DNA from: Paulinella micropora
Taxonomy: Eukaryota; Cercozoa; Imbricatea; Euglyphida; Paulinellidae
DNA length: 64,000 bases
Assembly (NCBI GenBank): GCA_019918135.1
Contig: WBZZ01006894.1
Coordinates: 62,001-126,000 of the forward strand
Direction: 5' to 3'
This document shows positions 19,958 to 29,543 of this stretch, one piece after another; the stretch's first letter is position 1; each line of letters opens with the position of its first letter. The notes below the pieces were generated by a model, which was not told the origin of the DNA, made no database searches, and was given only the letters and a program-made list of their open reading frames with translations. The translations under genes and the position numbers were made by a program.

Positions 19958-21442
19958 ATGAGCTCCGAGAAAAGACGCAACACACAACTAGAGGGCAACA
20001 CTGCAAGCACACGCTCATCACAGACCAAGAAAAGAGCCGGTACTACTCCCCTCCGTGGTGTGCTACGCCCCTCCGCGGCTTTATGCGCGCTCCATCACCG
20101 GTTTGGCGGCGTGAAGGAATGCTTAGAGTACTTAAGACCGCTAGCTAAGCCGGCCCGGAGGCCTGGAAATATCATGTTGGAGGCGCTGGACGACATATTG
20201 ACAAAAAAACAATCGTCTGAGCTTGAGCCACGAACAGATTGTGTACTCACGGTGCAGGACAGCAAACAGCAGGCACAACTGTCTGATACAGAGCCGGACT
20301 TGTACCAAAAAAAAGAAGAGGCTCTAGAAATCGAATTGAAAGAGTGCGCAAAATACAAATTTGACGACTTTGAAAAATCCTACTGCCGGAAGTGGCTCAA
20401 TGATGATGTCTTCCTCGCCTACCCAAAGGGCGCTAAAGTAGTCAGTGACCAGTGGCACGTCTTCAAAAGATTCGAAGACGAAGAGTCCCTGTTGGACGCG
20501 GCAGTACAAGCATATTTGCACACAATCACAGAATTGGTGCCTGAGGTAGAACGCGTGTGGGTGGTCGACGACCCTGACCTAGAATCCGACTACTGGTTCT
20601 GCATGCCCTACGCCGGCAAACGCCCAAGCGAACACGCCAAGTTCCAGTCGCCGCTCGAGGCAACTGACGCCATTTGGGACAATTGGCTCAGGGACGTGAA
20701 CAGTTTTTTGCGTGAGTTAGCGGAGGCCCGCATTCTGTACTGGGACATGGCGGAGTGGAACCTGCTTCTGGACGACAAAGATCGGTTCCGGCCCATCGAC
20801 TTTGAACACCAACGCCTGGCGATGCTGAGGTTTGAGCCGCAGCCCTCAGCAGACTTTAACAAAAACTGTCCCTACCTACAACACACACACAAAAGCCTGC
20901 AAAAGAAACCCGTGCGGGTCACTGACCTGCTTGATTTCTGTAACCGCGTGTGTGGCTGGGTCGTGTACTGTTGTTCCTGGATTAGGGTGCAGGAAAAGCA
21001 AAAGTCTAGGAGCGTACTTTTGACCGCGCTCCCGCACGCCCGACTGAAAAAAGGCCTGCTAGGCTCTGGGACGCGCGATTCTAGTTGGTTGTTGGCGTGT
21101 GCGCTGTGGTGGGCGGACCTAGAGAGCACCAAGGCGGGCCCACTCCGCTCGCTGTGGGTGTACTTGGAACAAGCCAAGGCTCGGTGGTCACAAACCCTAA
21201 GCTTTTGGCACCCATTAGGAAGTTCTACCAAGGAAATCAAGTGGAAGAAGTCCCAATTATTCGAAACCGAGCTTTTGGTAGACGACAAACAGGGCTGTTT
21301 TAAACTCCAAAAAATACGTTATGATTATTCTTTTAAGTCGAAGCCAGACATGTTGCTGCGCTATCTAAGCCTCGAGTTTTTGCAGCTGGTCTTGGCTACC
21401 AACTTTGACCAGCTAGGCCCCGCCGAGCAACGCCTCCACTAA
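19958..21442 (+). CDS. Atypical protein-kinase-like protein, C-terminus cut by a repeat
   Basis: 494 residues. The N-terminal ~110 residues are polar and basic. From about residue 160 the pattern fits a divergent kinase fold: WHVFKRF (candidate ATP-binding Lys, about 170), a hinge-like WFCMPYAGKRPSE, LYWDMAEWNLLLDD (about 259-272) in place of the H-R-D-x-K-x-x-x-x-N catalytic loop, and PIDFEH (about 281-286) in place of D-F-G. Asp and Asn are present at the expected spacing; the loop Lys and the DFG Gly are not. It could phosphorylate protein or small molecules, or be a pseudokinase. The last residues (QRLH) and the stop are encoded by repeat DNA (CAACGCCTCCACTAATCC is a mosaic module), so the original C-terminus has been replaced. 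Confidence 0.65.
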   Translation: MSSEKRRNTQLEGNTASTRSSQTKKRAGTTPLRGVLRPSAALCALHHRFGGVKECLEYLRPLAKPARRPGNIMLEALDDILTKKQSSELEPRTDCVLTVQDSKQQAQLSDTEPDLYQKKEEALEIELKECAKYKFDDFEKSYCRKWLNDDVFLAYPKGAKVVSDQWHVFKRFEDEESLLDAAVQAYLHTITELVPEVERVWVVDDPDLESDYWFCMPYAGKRPSEHAKFQSPLEATDAIWDNWLRDVNSFLRELAEARILYWDMAEWNLLLDDKDRFRPIDFEHQRLAMLRFEPQPSADFNKNCPYLQHTHKSLQKKPVRVTDLLDFCNRVCGWVVYCCSWIRVQEKQKSRSVLLTALPHARLKKGLLGSGTRDSSWLLACALWWADLESTKAGPLRSLWVYLEQAKARWSQTLSFWHPLGSSTKEIKWKKSQLFETELLVDDKQGCFKLQKIRYDYSFKSKPDMLLRYLSLEFLQLVLATNFDQLGPAEQRLH

Positions 21443-23455
21443 TCCCCCCGGCCCCTTCCTCTCTCTGTTTTCAGTGCCAAGATTACAGCTTTGTCATGGA
21501 TTTTTTTTTGTACATTTCTTAGCGCCCCCCCCCCCCCCTTCCTCTTCCTCCCTCCCCCTTCTTCCCCCCCCGTCTGTTCCCTTTGTTGTCGGGCAAAAAA
21601 AAATTCCGCAGATCTTTTCATATTTTTCTGACTTTGCGCACGGTGGCCGAGCCATGGCACGAACAGGACGCCGTCGGGGGTAGTGAGGCCCTTGTCCTCC
21701 TAGCACATTGACCACCGCCCATCCATCCTCCGCAGGGTCGTGCTGGAGCACGGTGATTTGCTCCTAGTGTTCAGTGCCCCCAGTGTAGGACCGTCGAGCT
21801 TTGATTCAACGTATTCTTTTTCGCACTCTCTTGGCGCGCGAGTAGAGCACAAACGGTGCCGGCCAGGGTTCTAACATAGGCTACCGCAGCGACATGACGT
21901 AGGCCGGATGCTGCGGCAGCCTGAGGGGTGCCGTTGCAAATGTCAAGTGCAATGCCTTGTCGAGCTTTAATTCAGCGTCAATTATCTCCATCTCCTAATT
22001 CTCAGTGTCAAGTGTAAGACTTTGTCGAGTTTTAATTCAGCGTAATTTTTCTTGCACTTTCTTGGCGCCCACTCCCCCTGTCCCTTCCCTTTCCCTCTCC
22101 CTCTCTTGGTTCTCAGTGCCAAGATTAAAACTTTGTCAGGGATTTTTTTAATTTTTCTTTGTACACCGGCAAAGCGCGCCCCTGCCCTCCCCTCCCGCTT
22201 GGCACGGTGTGCAAGATCTGCGGAAATATCTGCGGGAATATGAAAAGTGGAAAAAAAAGTTTTTTTTTGGAACGCGTTTGCACGCGCAAACAAGGGACGA
22301 GGGGAGAAGGGGATAGCAGGGGACAAGTGGGAACAGAGGGACGAGAGGGGGGGGAGGGGGAGGGAAGCACACCCCGCCCCCTTTTTCTCCCCTTCTTCTT
22401 CCTCCCTCCCCCTTTCTATCCCCCCTCCCCGTCTGTTCCTTTTGTTGTCGGGCAAAAAAAATTTTTTTTTCATATTTTTCTGACCTTGCGCACGGTGGCC
22501 GAGCCATGGCACGGACAGGACGCTGTTGGGGTAGTGAAGCCCCCTGTCCTGGCACATTGACCACCGCCCATCCATCCGTCGCAGGGTCGTGCCGGAGCAC
22601 GGTGCTCCGCTCCTAGTTTTCAGTGCCCCCTAAGTGTAAGACCGTCGAGCTTTGATTCAACGTATTCTTTTTCGCACTCTCTTGGCGCGCGAGTAGAGCA
22701 CAGACGGTGCCGCCCAGGGTTCTAACATAGGCTACCGCAGCAACATGACGTGTGCCGGATGCTGCGGCAGCTTGAGGGTGTCGTTGCAAGTGTCAAGTGT
22801 AAGACTTTGTCGAGTTTTAATTCAGCGTGATTTTTCTTGTACACCGGCGAAGCGCGCCCCTGCCCTCCCGATTCTCAGACGGTGAGGAGGGGCGGGGGAA
22901 GCACATCCCGCCCCCTTCTTCCCCCCCGTCTGTTCCCTTTGTTCTCGGGCAAAGAAAAATTTTTTTTACTCTCTTCATATTTTTCTGACCTTGCCCACGG
23001 TGGCCAAGCCATGGCACGGACAGGACGCCGTCGGGGTAGTGAGGCCCCTTGTCCTCCTGGCACATTGACCACCGCCCATCCATTCGCCGCAGGGTCGTGC
23101 TGGAGCACGGTGCTACGCTCCTAGTTTTCAGTGCCCAAGTGTACGACCGTCGAGCTTTAATTCAGCGTATTCTTTTTCGTACTCTCTTGGCGCGCGAGCA
23201 TAGCACAGACGGTGCCGGCTAGGGTTCTAACATAGGCTACCGCAGCAACATGACGTGGGCCGGATGCTGCGGCAGCCTGAGGGTTCTGTTGCAAGTGTCA
23301 AGTGTAATGCCTTGTCGAGCTTTAATTCGGCGTCAATTCTCTCCATCTCCTAATTCTCAGTGCCAAGATTAAAACTTTGTCAGGGATTTTTTTTGCGTGA
23401 TTTTTTTTGTACACCGGCGAAGCGCGCCCCTGCCCTCCCCCTTCCGCTCCCGTAC
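21425..23455 (+). repeat. Mosaic dispersed-repeat array C
   Basis: Begins inside the 3' end of the kinase-like gene with the AACGCCTCCACTAATCC module and runs through the usual modules; ATGGCACGGACAGGACGCCG-type cores are near 21656, 22507 and 23014. No gene is supported. Confidence 0.9.
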
Positions 23456-23639
23456 CCCAACGAGCCCCCCGTCCACACTAGCCAGCCGAAACAGACAGCC
23501 AACACGACACTTGCATTCTAGAAAGGAAAAAAAAAGGAAAACTGTATGGACAGCTGCGCCGTGCAACACCCTGGTACAGCCGACAAAAAAAAAGCGCCGG
23601 CTGGAAGCACTACCTGAGCTCGCAGCCGCCGACCTCGCC

Positions 23640-23867
23640 TGTGGAACGAACCCCAAACTAAAAAAAAAGGAAGAACATGAAATTACGCCCAGCCTAAACC
23701 TCAAACTTGAGCTGGTTGGACTGAACTCGCTGCGTGTATACATGGAAAAGTGTACAGGGTTGCGAAGTGTTGCTGTGTCCACCGCACCACTAAATTATGA
23801 CAGCGGGGAGTTTGCATGTAACAGTTTCCTTTTGCGCGGAGGATCTCGAAACAAATATAAAATTTAA
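23640..23867 (+). pseudogene. Leucine-rich protein fragment
   Basis: A frame open from 23397 contains LKLELVGLNSLRVYMEKCTG and LRSVAVSTAP, matching the repeat style of the leucine-rich family (compare LRLELAGSNALRLVSC at 34-36 kb). Only about 60 codons look related and the 5' part is repeat DNA. It is a truncated relic. Confidence 0.5.
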
Positions 23868-24637
23868 AAGACCGGTGGCCAGAAAATCCTGGGTTCATTG
23901 TGTTTAATAAACTTTTTTTTGGGCAAGAAGGATGTAAAAAAAATTAATAAAAACAATGCCTGACAAATTTTTAATTTCGGCACAGAGAACTACGAGAGTG
24001 AGATGGCAGGTGGGGGGAGAGGAGCAGGGGCGCGCTAAGCTCGACAGGAGGAAAGGAAAGAGAGGGGTGGCAGAAAGGATCTTTGGATACGAAAGGGGGT
24101 GGGGAGGGGCGCCGAGCATTTGGGGACTTTTTTGAGACGTTGCATGCATTTTTTTGGTAGCTTCTGCGCCCTTCCCCCCTTGCCCTTCCCCTGTTCTTTG
24201 AGCCCCCCGGGCTCAGGGGGCTCAGGGGGAGGGGAGAATAAAAAAAAGGGGGGGGGGGAGCGCCCCCCCCCCCACGGGCCTTGTTTCGACTACAAACTCC
24301 GTCTAAGTCAATCGACGAGTGACTTCTCCGATGAGGCGGCGCGCCAAGAAAGTGTAAAAATACGCTGAATTAAAGCTCGACAGTCTTACACTTGGAACTG
24401 AGAGCTAGAAGAGGCAGAGGGAAGGGGCAGGGAGGGGGGAGGGGCGCGACCCTGTCTCAGCCCGCCATCTGAGAACTTGGACAAGGAGGGGAAAGGGGGG
24501 GGGGTTGGTAGAGACGTTTGATGTATTTATTTTGTTTGTAGTTTCTGCGCCCTCCCCCTAGCCCTTCCCCTGCTCCTTGAGCTTCCTGGGCTCAGGGGAG
24601 GGAGAGGGGAGGGGAGCAAAATATACAATCCAATCCG
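23868..24637. repeat. Spacer with minus-orientation repeat modules and hairpins
   Basis: Contains the inverted form of the TTCTCAGTGCC/TTTGTCAGG module near 23945-23990, a GAGCCCCCCGGGCTCAGGGG hairpin near 24200, a CGACGAGTGACTTCTCCGAT segment (24313) also found at the 5' edge of the Fanzor remnant near 51990, and the minus form of the GTAAGACTGTCGAGCTTTAA module near 24363-24392. No gene is supported. Confidence 0.7.
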
Positions 24638-24685
24638 CGCTCAGAATTCCAGTTAACAGAAAAGAGAAACACAAGACCATCAAAG
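24638..24685 (+). promoter_or_regulatory. Conserved leader/promoter of the Bro-N-like family
   Basis: AAAATATACAATCCAATCCG followed by CTCAGAATTCCAGTTA and AGAAACACAAGACCATCAAAG immediately before the ATG. The same string precedes the family members at 26324 (+), 60971 (-) and, more diverged, 62145 (-). AAAATATACAAT is the likely TATA element. Confidence 0.6.
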
Positions 24686-26020
24686 ATGATGAACGACCAG
24701 CAGTTGCAATCTTTTGAAGCGCCTACCGTCATTTCCACCGCGTCGATGGCACCTGTCACCCCAGGTGGCAGCTCTGACCCAATCAATGTTTTGAACGAAA
24801 ATGAAATACTCATGAAACTCGCACCAAAAGATTTCGCTAAAATCAGACGCGCCCCGGGCGAGTATTTCTGCATTACAGACGCCATTTCTTTTTTTACCGA
24901 GTGCTCTGATGATTCGGCCAGAAAAAAGTGGTCCAGGGTGGCACAGAAGTCCGGGTGGAAAGACAACCAACAACCGTTTCCCATGAAATTTTTCGCATTT
25001 CTGCGCGGCTCAGCGCGGGCCGACGCACCTGTGCAAGAGGTTAAGGAGAAAGACAGGCGAGCTGTTGATTGCACAAGCCTTCAAGGGCTTTTAACTATTC
25101 TAAGTCAATTTGAACACCCGCGTTGCAAAGATCTGCAAGCGAAAATGACGGAATTGGCGTCGCGCGCATTGGTGGGTTTACCAATAGTATTACATAGCAC
25201 AGCGCCCAAGCACCCGGCACCATCCGAGAGTATAAAGAAGCCTGCAGTTAGACGAGGCAAGCGTTCGCTTCCACACACTACAATCAAACATACCGCAAGC
25301 TCCGCCGAGACCGCGGCAATGCCATTGCATGCACCCGAGCACGAGCAAGCCCGGTTGTCAGGAAGCAAGCAGCAGCTCGAGCCAGGGCAGGAGCAGGGCC
25401 AACAAGGCGAGCAGCAGCCAAGACCTGTAGCAAAGCGCCCCAGGTTATCGCCACCACAAGCTACAATCGAACAAACCCCAGGCTCCTCCAAGCCAGCAGC
25501 ATTGTCTGAGACGGGCGACGCCACTGCGCCCGAGCAAGCGCAGCTAACATCGTCAGGACTACGACAGGAGATCGACTGGGATGGCGGTGACATCACGCCT
25601 TCTAACGGCAAGCATTACTTAGATACAATGATTGCAGAGATGCGCAAGATTCATCCAGAGCACGAGATCGAGCCCGGGCCTGTGTACCTTGGTGTGATTG
25701 AGCCATTGACCAACACCAGACATTTTATGACAAGGGCACAGGTGCGTGCCTGGGTGATTGCACATCGTGATAGCATCTACTTCCGCGAATACTTCGACAA
25801 GAACGGCGTGTGCAAGGTCCCGTTTCACATCGGTCATATTATCCCGGATTCACTGGGAGGAGCTGATCACCCGCGCAACTACGCACTCATGCCAAAAGTC
25901 TTCAACCAGAAATTTGCTTCTTGGCGGGTGCCAGTCAAGGCCCAATACATTGGTGATTTGTTCTCTTGTATACTTCTTTTTTCTATGTCAAAAACCCAGA
26001 CGCGCGCGCATGTGTTGTAG
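24686..26020 (+). CDS. Bro-N-like/HNH protein, copy 1, C-terminal frameshift
   Basis: 444 residues. Residues about 40-150 form a domain with FCITDAISFFTECSDDSARK followed by KWSRVAQK and a G-S-A-R-A-D-A segment. This layout resembles the N-terminal DNA-binding domain of Bro/phage antirepressor proteins (tentative). A Gln/Pro-rich linker follows, then a DWDGGDITPSNGKHYLDTMI region and an HNH-type site HIGHIIPDSLGGADHPRNYA with a following NQKF, consistent with a metal-dependent DNA nuclease. The last ~15 residues (MSKTQTRAHVL) are out of frame compared with the copy at 61219-62145: a 4-nt shortening near 25960 shifts the frame and removes a conserved KKKYTREMTLDDLE end, whose remains are readable to about 26108. 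Confidence 0.7.
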   Translation: MMNDQQLQSFEAPTVISTASMAPVTPGGSSDPINVLNENEILMKLAPKDFAKIRRAPGEYFCITDAISFFTECSDDSARKKWSRVAQKSGWKDNQQPFPMKFFAFLRGSARADAPVQEVKEKDRRAVDCTSLQGLLTILSQFEHPRCKDLQAKMTELASRALVGLPIVLHSTAPKHPAPSESIKKPAVRRGKRSLPHTTIKHTASSAETAAMPLHAPEHEQARLSGSKQQLEPGQEQGQQGEQQPRPVAKRPRLSPPQATIEQTPGSSKPAALSETGDATAPEQAQLTSSGLRQEIDWDGGDITPSNGKHYLDTMIAEMRKIHPEHEIEPGPVYLGVIEPLTNTRHFMTRAQVRAWVIAHRDSIYFREYFDKNGVCKVPFHIGHIIPDSLGGADHPRNYALMPKVFNQKFASWRVPVKAQYIGDLFSCILLFSMSKTQTRAHVL

Positions 26021-26108
26021 GTCGTACGGAAGCGCGTTCTGCAATTCTCTTTGCCAAGTACATAAAAAAGAAGTACACAAGGGAAATGACTTTGGATGAC
26101 CTCGAGTA

Positions 26109-26323
26109 AATGTAGATCTTTTTGACAAAAGTATTAATAAAAGAATCCTTGACAGAGTTGTAATCTTGGCGCTGAGAACTAAGAGAGGGGAAAGGAAGGG
26201 GTAGGGGGGGAAGAAGATAAGAAGCAGAGAGAGAGAGGGGGGGGGGGAGGGGAGTAAAATATACAATCCAATCCGCGCTCAGAATTCCAGTTACCAGAAA
26301 AGAGAAAAACAAGACCATCAAAG
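26109..26323. repeat. Spacer: repeat module and family promoter
   Basis: ATTAATAAAAGAATCCTTGACAG resembles the minus form of the GTGCCAAGATTA module and includes an AATAAA. The AAAATATACAATCCAATCC promoter follows at about 26256-26323. Confidence 0.6.
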
Positions 26324-27835
26324 ATGATGAACGACCAGCAGTTGCAATCTTTTGAAGCGCCTACCGCCAATTCCACAGCGTCGATGGCACCTGTCACCCC
26401 AGGTGGCAGCTCTGACCCAATCCATGTTTTGAACGAAAATGAAATACTCATGAAACTCGCACCAAAAGATTTTGCTAAAATCAGACGCGCCCCGGGCGAG
26501 TATTTCTGCATTACAGACGCCATTTCTTTTTTTACCGAGTGTTCTGAAGAGTCGGCCAGAAAAAAGTGGTCTAGGGTGGCTCAGAAGTGGGGGCGACCAA
26601 ACGTCGCTCTTCACGAGAAAAGTGGTGCCGGGTGGCATTCTAGTGCCACCCGTGAAAACCCGGTAAAATTCTTTGTATTTCCGCGTGGCTCAGCGCGGGC
26701 CGACGCATCTGTGCAAGAGGTGAAGGAGGGAGACGGGCGAGCGGTAGCCTGCATGCAATTCAAAGGCATTATAACTATTCTAAGCCACTTTGACCACCCG
26801 CGCTGCAAGGCTCTGCGAGCGGAAATGGCAAACCTGGCTACCCGCGCTTCTGTTGGTGACGAGGCGCTTGAGAAGGCACTTCCGATACGTCGGCAAGAGT
26901 TGGCACCAGAAGTCCGCGACTCCTTGCGCTCCGGGCTAGCTGGCTTTGGCGACTCGGCAATCAAGGATATGTTGATTACCCAAATGGAAAATCTGCTCAA
27001 GGTAAAGGACCAACTTATAACGGAGCAGGCGGCTCGGATTTCAGAGCAGGCGGCTGGACTGGCAACGGCTGGCTTGGCCCTCAAACAACAATTGGCGATA
27101 ACCACCCTGGAACAGGAAAACGCCCGCAAACGACGAAAGCTGTTACTGGGCGCCGTGCCTGCAGAGGACGAGGACAACGAGGAAGAGGAACAGGCCCCCG
27201 AATACCCTGCAGGGTCGACTTGTAAGGGTGACGCGCGCTGGTCCAGACTCATGGAGGAACAGGCCAGGGTCTTTTGTGAACGCTTGGCCCGCGCACTCAC
27301 TGCGCATGCTAAACGGGTGCGCAAGCACTGTCTGGATGGCGAGGAAGTTGTCACCCCCGAGGCAATGGAAGACGCTAACAAGGAGGCACTTGCAGCACTG
27401 CGCGACGGAGTTGCACATATCTTGCGCCCAGCGAGCACAGCCGTGCTAAACCGATTTAGTCGCGTGCATGGGACGCAAACGCACAGCGAGGTGGCAAGGA
27501 TTGTGTGCGCGCGGCTCCCTCGTTGCAATCTCAACAGCACCATGCTGCCACTGTCGCACCTGTTCCTCTACCTGGTCGCGAAGAACGTCTGGGGGCACGG
27601 TGAAGAAATTGAGACAGAGCTGGAACTAGAGGCTACTCTTGGCAACGAAGTCATCGGGCTCGACTTGTACTTGTATACGCTAGACGAGCCCCATGGCCTA
27701 GTGCTCCCCGACACGCCAGAATACCAGCTGCGTTCGGAGCAGCTCCAGCTGGCCCTTGCGGGCCACGCGGAAGCACAAAAATTCTTCGAGGCCCGCGGCA
27801 TCCCAGCCAAATACCTACGCAGAACTCCGGAATAG
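26324..27835 (+). CDS. Bro-N-like protein with coiled-coil C-terminus, intact copy
   Basis: 503 residues. The first ~190 match the Bro-N-like module of the preceding gene almost residue for residue, including the promoter. The C-terminal part is different: a helical region with LITEQAARISEQAAGLATAG and TTLEQENARKRRKLL, an acidic stretch EDEDNEEEEQ, then an alpha-rich domain with ARALTAHAKRVRKHCL and LNSTMLPLSHLFLYLVAKNV, ending GIPAKYLRRTPE. No HNH motif is present. A shorter paralogue lies at 59607-60971 on the other strand. The conserved N-terminus and switched C-terminus suggest a DNA-binding or regulatory module combined with different effectors. Molecular function is unknown. Confidence 0.75.
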   Translation: MMNDQQLQSFEAPTANSTASMAPVTPGGSSDPIHVLNENEILMKLAPKDFAKIRRAPGEYFCITDAISFFTECSEESARKKWSRVAQKWGRPNVALHEKSGAGWHSSATRENPVKFFVFPRGSARADASVQEVKEGDGRAVACMQFKGIITILSHFDHPRCKALRAEMANLATRASVGDEALEKALPIRRQELAPEVRDSLRSGLAGFGDSAIKDMLITQMENLLKVKDQLITEQAARISEQAAGLATAGLALKQQLAITTLEQENARKRRKLLLGAVPAEDEDNEEEEQAPEYPAGSTCKGDARWSRLMEEQARVFCERLARALTAHAKRVRKHCLDGEEVVTPEAMEDANKEALAALRDGVAHILRPASTAVLNRFSRVHGTQTHSEVARIVCARLPRCNLNSTMLPLSHLFLYLVAKNVWGHGEEIETELELEATLGNEVIGLDLYLYTLDEPHGLVLPDTPEYQLRSEQLQLALAGHAEAQKFFEARGIPAKYLRRTPE

Positions 27836-28240
27836 GTTTGTTTGGCCTTGCGCAGTTCCGAAATAAGTTGGCCTTAGTAACCTGTCAAAGTCTGCAAAGT
27901 TAACAACATTAAAAAAATTAATCAAATGGTTTATGCTAAACCTCGCCTCTAAATTCCGGCGCAAAGGGGGAAAAAAAGAAACAGGAGACAAAAAAGGGAG
28001 GGGGGGGGAGTGCCCCCCTCCCTTCCACTTTAAGGTGTGCGTTCCAGAGAGAGCAGGAGTCTGTTGAAAGCGTATAAAAAATCGTGAACGCGTGTGACTC
28101 CCCCCCCACCCTTTCCAAAAAAAAAAGAAGATCTCCATGCCTCTGCTGGCGGTGTTGATGGCAGCGGCTACAGGTTTGCGGGCAGAGCAGCTCGATTGAG
28201 TTGACAGAGAGAGAGAGAGCAGCTAGCTAGCAAGGCAAAC
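27836..28240. other. Duplicated intergenic block
   Basis: AT-rich sequence (ATTAATCAAATGGTTTATGC), a G/C hairpin and a leader with a short frame MPLLAVLMAAATGLRAEQLD (ATG near 28137). The whole block recurs inverted at about 59230-59606, and partly at 33600-33830. Confidence 0.65.
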
Positions 28241-28337
28241 ATGGCAGCGGCTGGGTGTTTCTGTCGCACGCCGTGTGTGTGTGTGTGTGGTAGCTAGCAC
28301 GCTGGGCGCGACGACGGCCAGCGCGGCCGCTGTGCCG
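28241..28337 (+). pseudogene. 5' relic of the small membrane protein gene
   Basis: ATGGCAGCGGCTGGGTGTTT, a (GT)n run and CGACGACGGCCAGCGCGGCC match the leader and 5' end of the genes at 33930 and 59116. The match stops at the base before the conserved GCCATGTCA start, where mosaic repeat DNA (TACACCGGCGAAGCGCGCCC) begins. The gene body is absent. Confidence 0.65.
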
Positions 28338-28738
28338 TACACCGGCGAAGCGCGCCCCTACCCCTCTTTCTCTCTCCCCTCTGCAAGGATATGCGGAAAT
28401 ATATGCGGAAATATGAAAAGTGGCAAGCAACAATTTTTTTTGGAACGCGTTTGCACGCGCTCTGAGGAGGGACGAGGGGAGGGGGAGAGAGACAGATTGA
28501 TCCTCCCCGCCCCCTTCCTCTTCCTCCCCCCTTCTTCCCCCCTGTCTGTTTCCTTTGTTTTCGGGCAAAAAGATTTCCGCAGATCTTTTCATATTTTTCT
28601 GACCTTGCACATGGTGGCCAAGCCATGGCACTGATAGGACGCCGTCGAGCTTTAATTCAGCGTAAATTACAATTTTTTGGCGCGGCACCCTCCCCCTTTT
28701 CACTCCTGCTCCCGTACCCCAACGAGGCCCCCGTCCAC
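28338..28738 (+). repeat. Mosaic repeat block
   Basis: ACACCGGCGAAGCGCGCCCC, a tandem ATATGCGGAAATATATGCGG, GGAACGCGTTTGCACGCGC, TTTCCTTTGTTTTCGGGCAA and CGTCGAGCTTTAATTCAGCG modules. It sits between two truncated genes and marks both break points. Confidence 0.85.
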
Positions 28739-28739
28739 A

Positions 28740-29000
28740 CTAGACCACGCTTTGGTGGGGGAGGGCTTGGGCCCGTCCGCGAGAAGACTTGTAGCGAAAG
28801 GTATACGCAGAGGTGATGAAATTAAACACCCATTGTATGGGCATGTGCAAGCAAGAGAACACGTGCAGTTTGTTCGTATGAAAAAACATCTGGGTGGCGG
28901 GTTGCGGAACGATTACTGCTCCACCCAGATTACTCACTGTTCTTAAGTGTTGATTGTACTCTTGCAGTGTGCATTGCACGTATTCGAGACTATCTGCCAT
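28740..29000 (-). pseudogene. N-terminal fragment of the 62.4-kb gene family
   Basis: 86 codons matching the first ~85 residues of the protein at 62359-63531 (YVQCTLQEYNQHLRT and KLHVFSCLHMPIQ are shared) with several substitutions. The frame ends where repeat DNA starts. No remainder of the gene is present. Confidence 0.7.
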
Positions 29001-29543
29001 ATTTTTGCTAGCTCTTTAGAAAGTGCGATTCTTTTTTTATTAAAGCTCGACGGTCTTACAGGGGGAGGGGGGTGCCTCCCGCCCGTCCGTGTCTACTTCC
29101 AGACTCTCTTGTCGTATTGCACCGTTACCGACATACAGTGGAAAGAAGGTGCCCAGCGGAAAGGAGTACGTTACGACTTGCGCGGGGCGCCACACCACCG
29201 GCAGCTCCAGCAGGGTGCAGCAAGCTACTATTTGCGTACTGCCAGTTGGCCGGTGGGGGGGGGGGAGTTATGTTTCCTTCTCCTGGAGCTCCCCCTCCCT
29301 ATCTCTTCTCTCGCCCCTGTCCTTTCTCTCGCCCTTGTCCCTGCCCTCGTCCCTGCCCTCGTCCCGCACCTCAGAAGAAAGAGGGGAGGGGGGGACGGCA
29401 AAAAAACTTGGTCATTCGCTCAAAGCAACCAGGCGCGCACCTCGTCCTCTAGCGCCTCCGGATCGCACGCCAGAGATGTCCAGTATAGTAACTATTTTAA
29501 TAATATCCTTAACTAGGGACGGAGTGTCGACCTAGACTCGATT
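29001..29543. other. Spacer before the CxxC-tail gene
   Basis: Holds a reversed TAAAGCTCGACGGTCTTAC module near 29042, C/T-rich runs and tandem CTCGTCCCTGCC-like units near 29330-29370. Frames here are low-complexity and non-conserved. AT-rich sequence AACTATTTTAATAATATCC lies about 50 nt before the next ATG and may be its promoter. Confidence 0.5.

Noticed and set aside
28947-29516. 189-codon frame upstream of the CxxC-tail gene
   Set aside because: Crosses a repeat module and C/T-rich low complexity, and has no counterpart in the duplicated arm.
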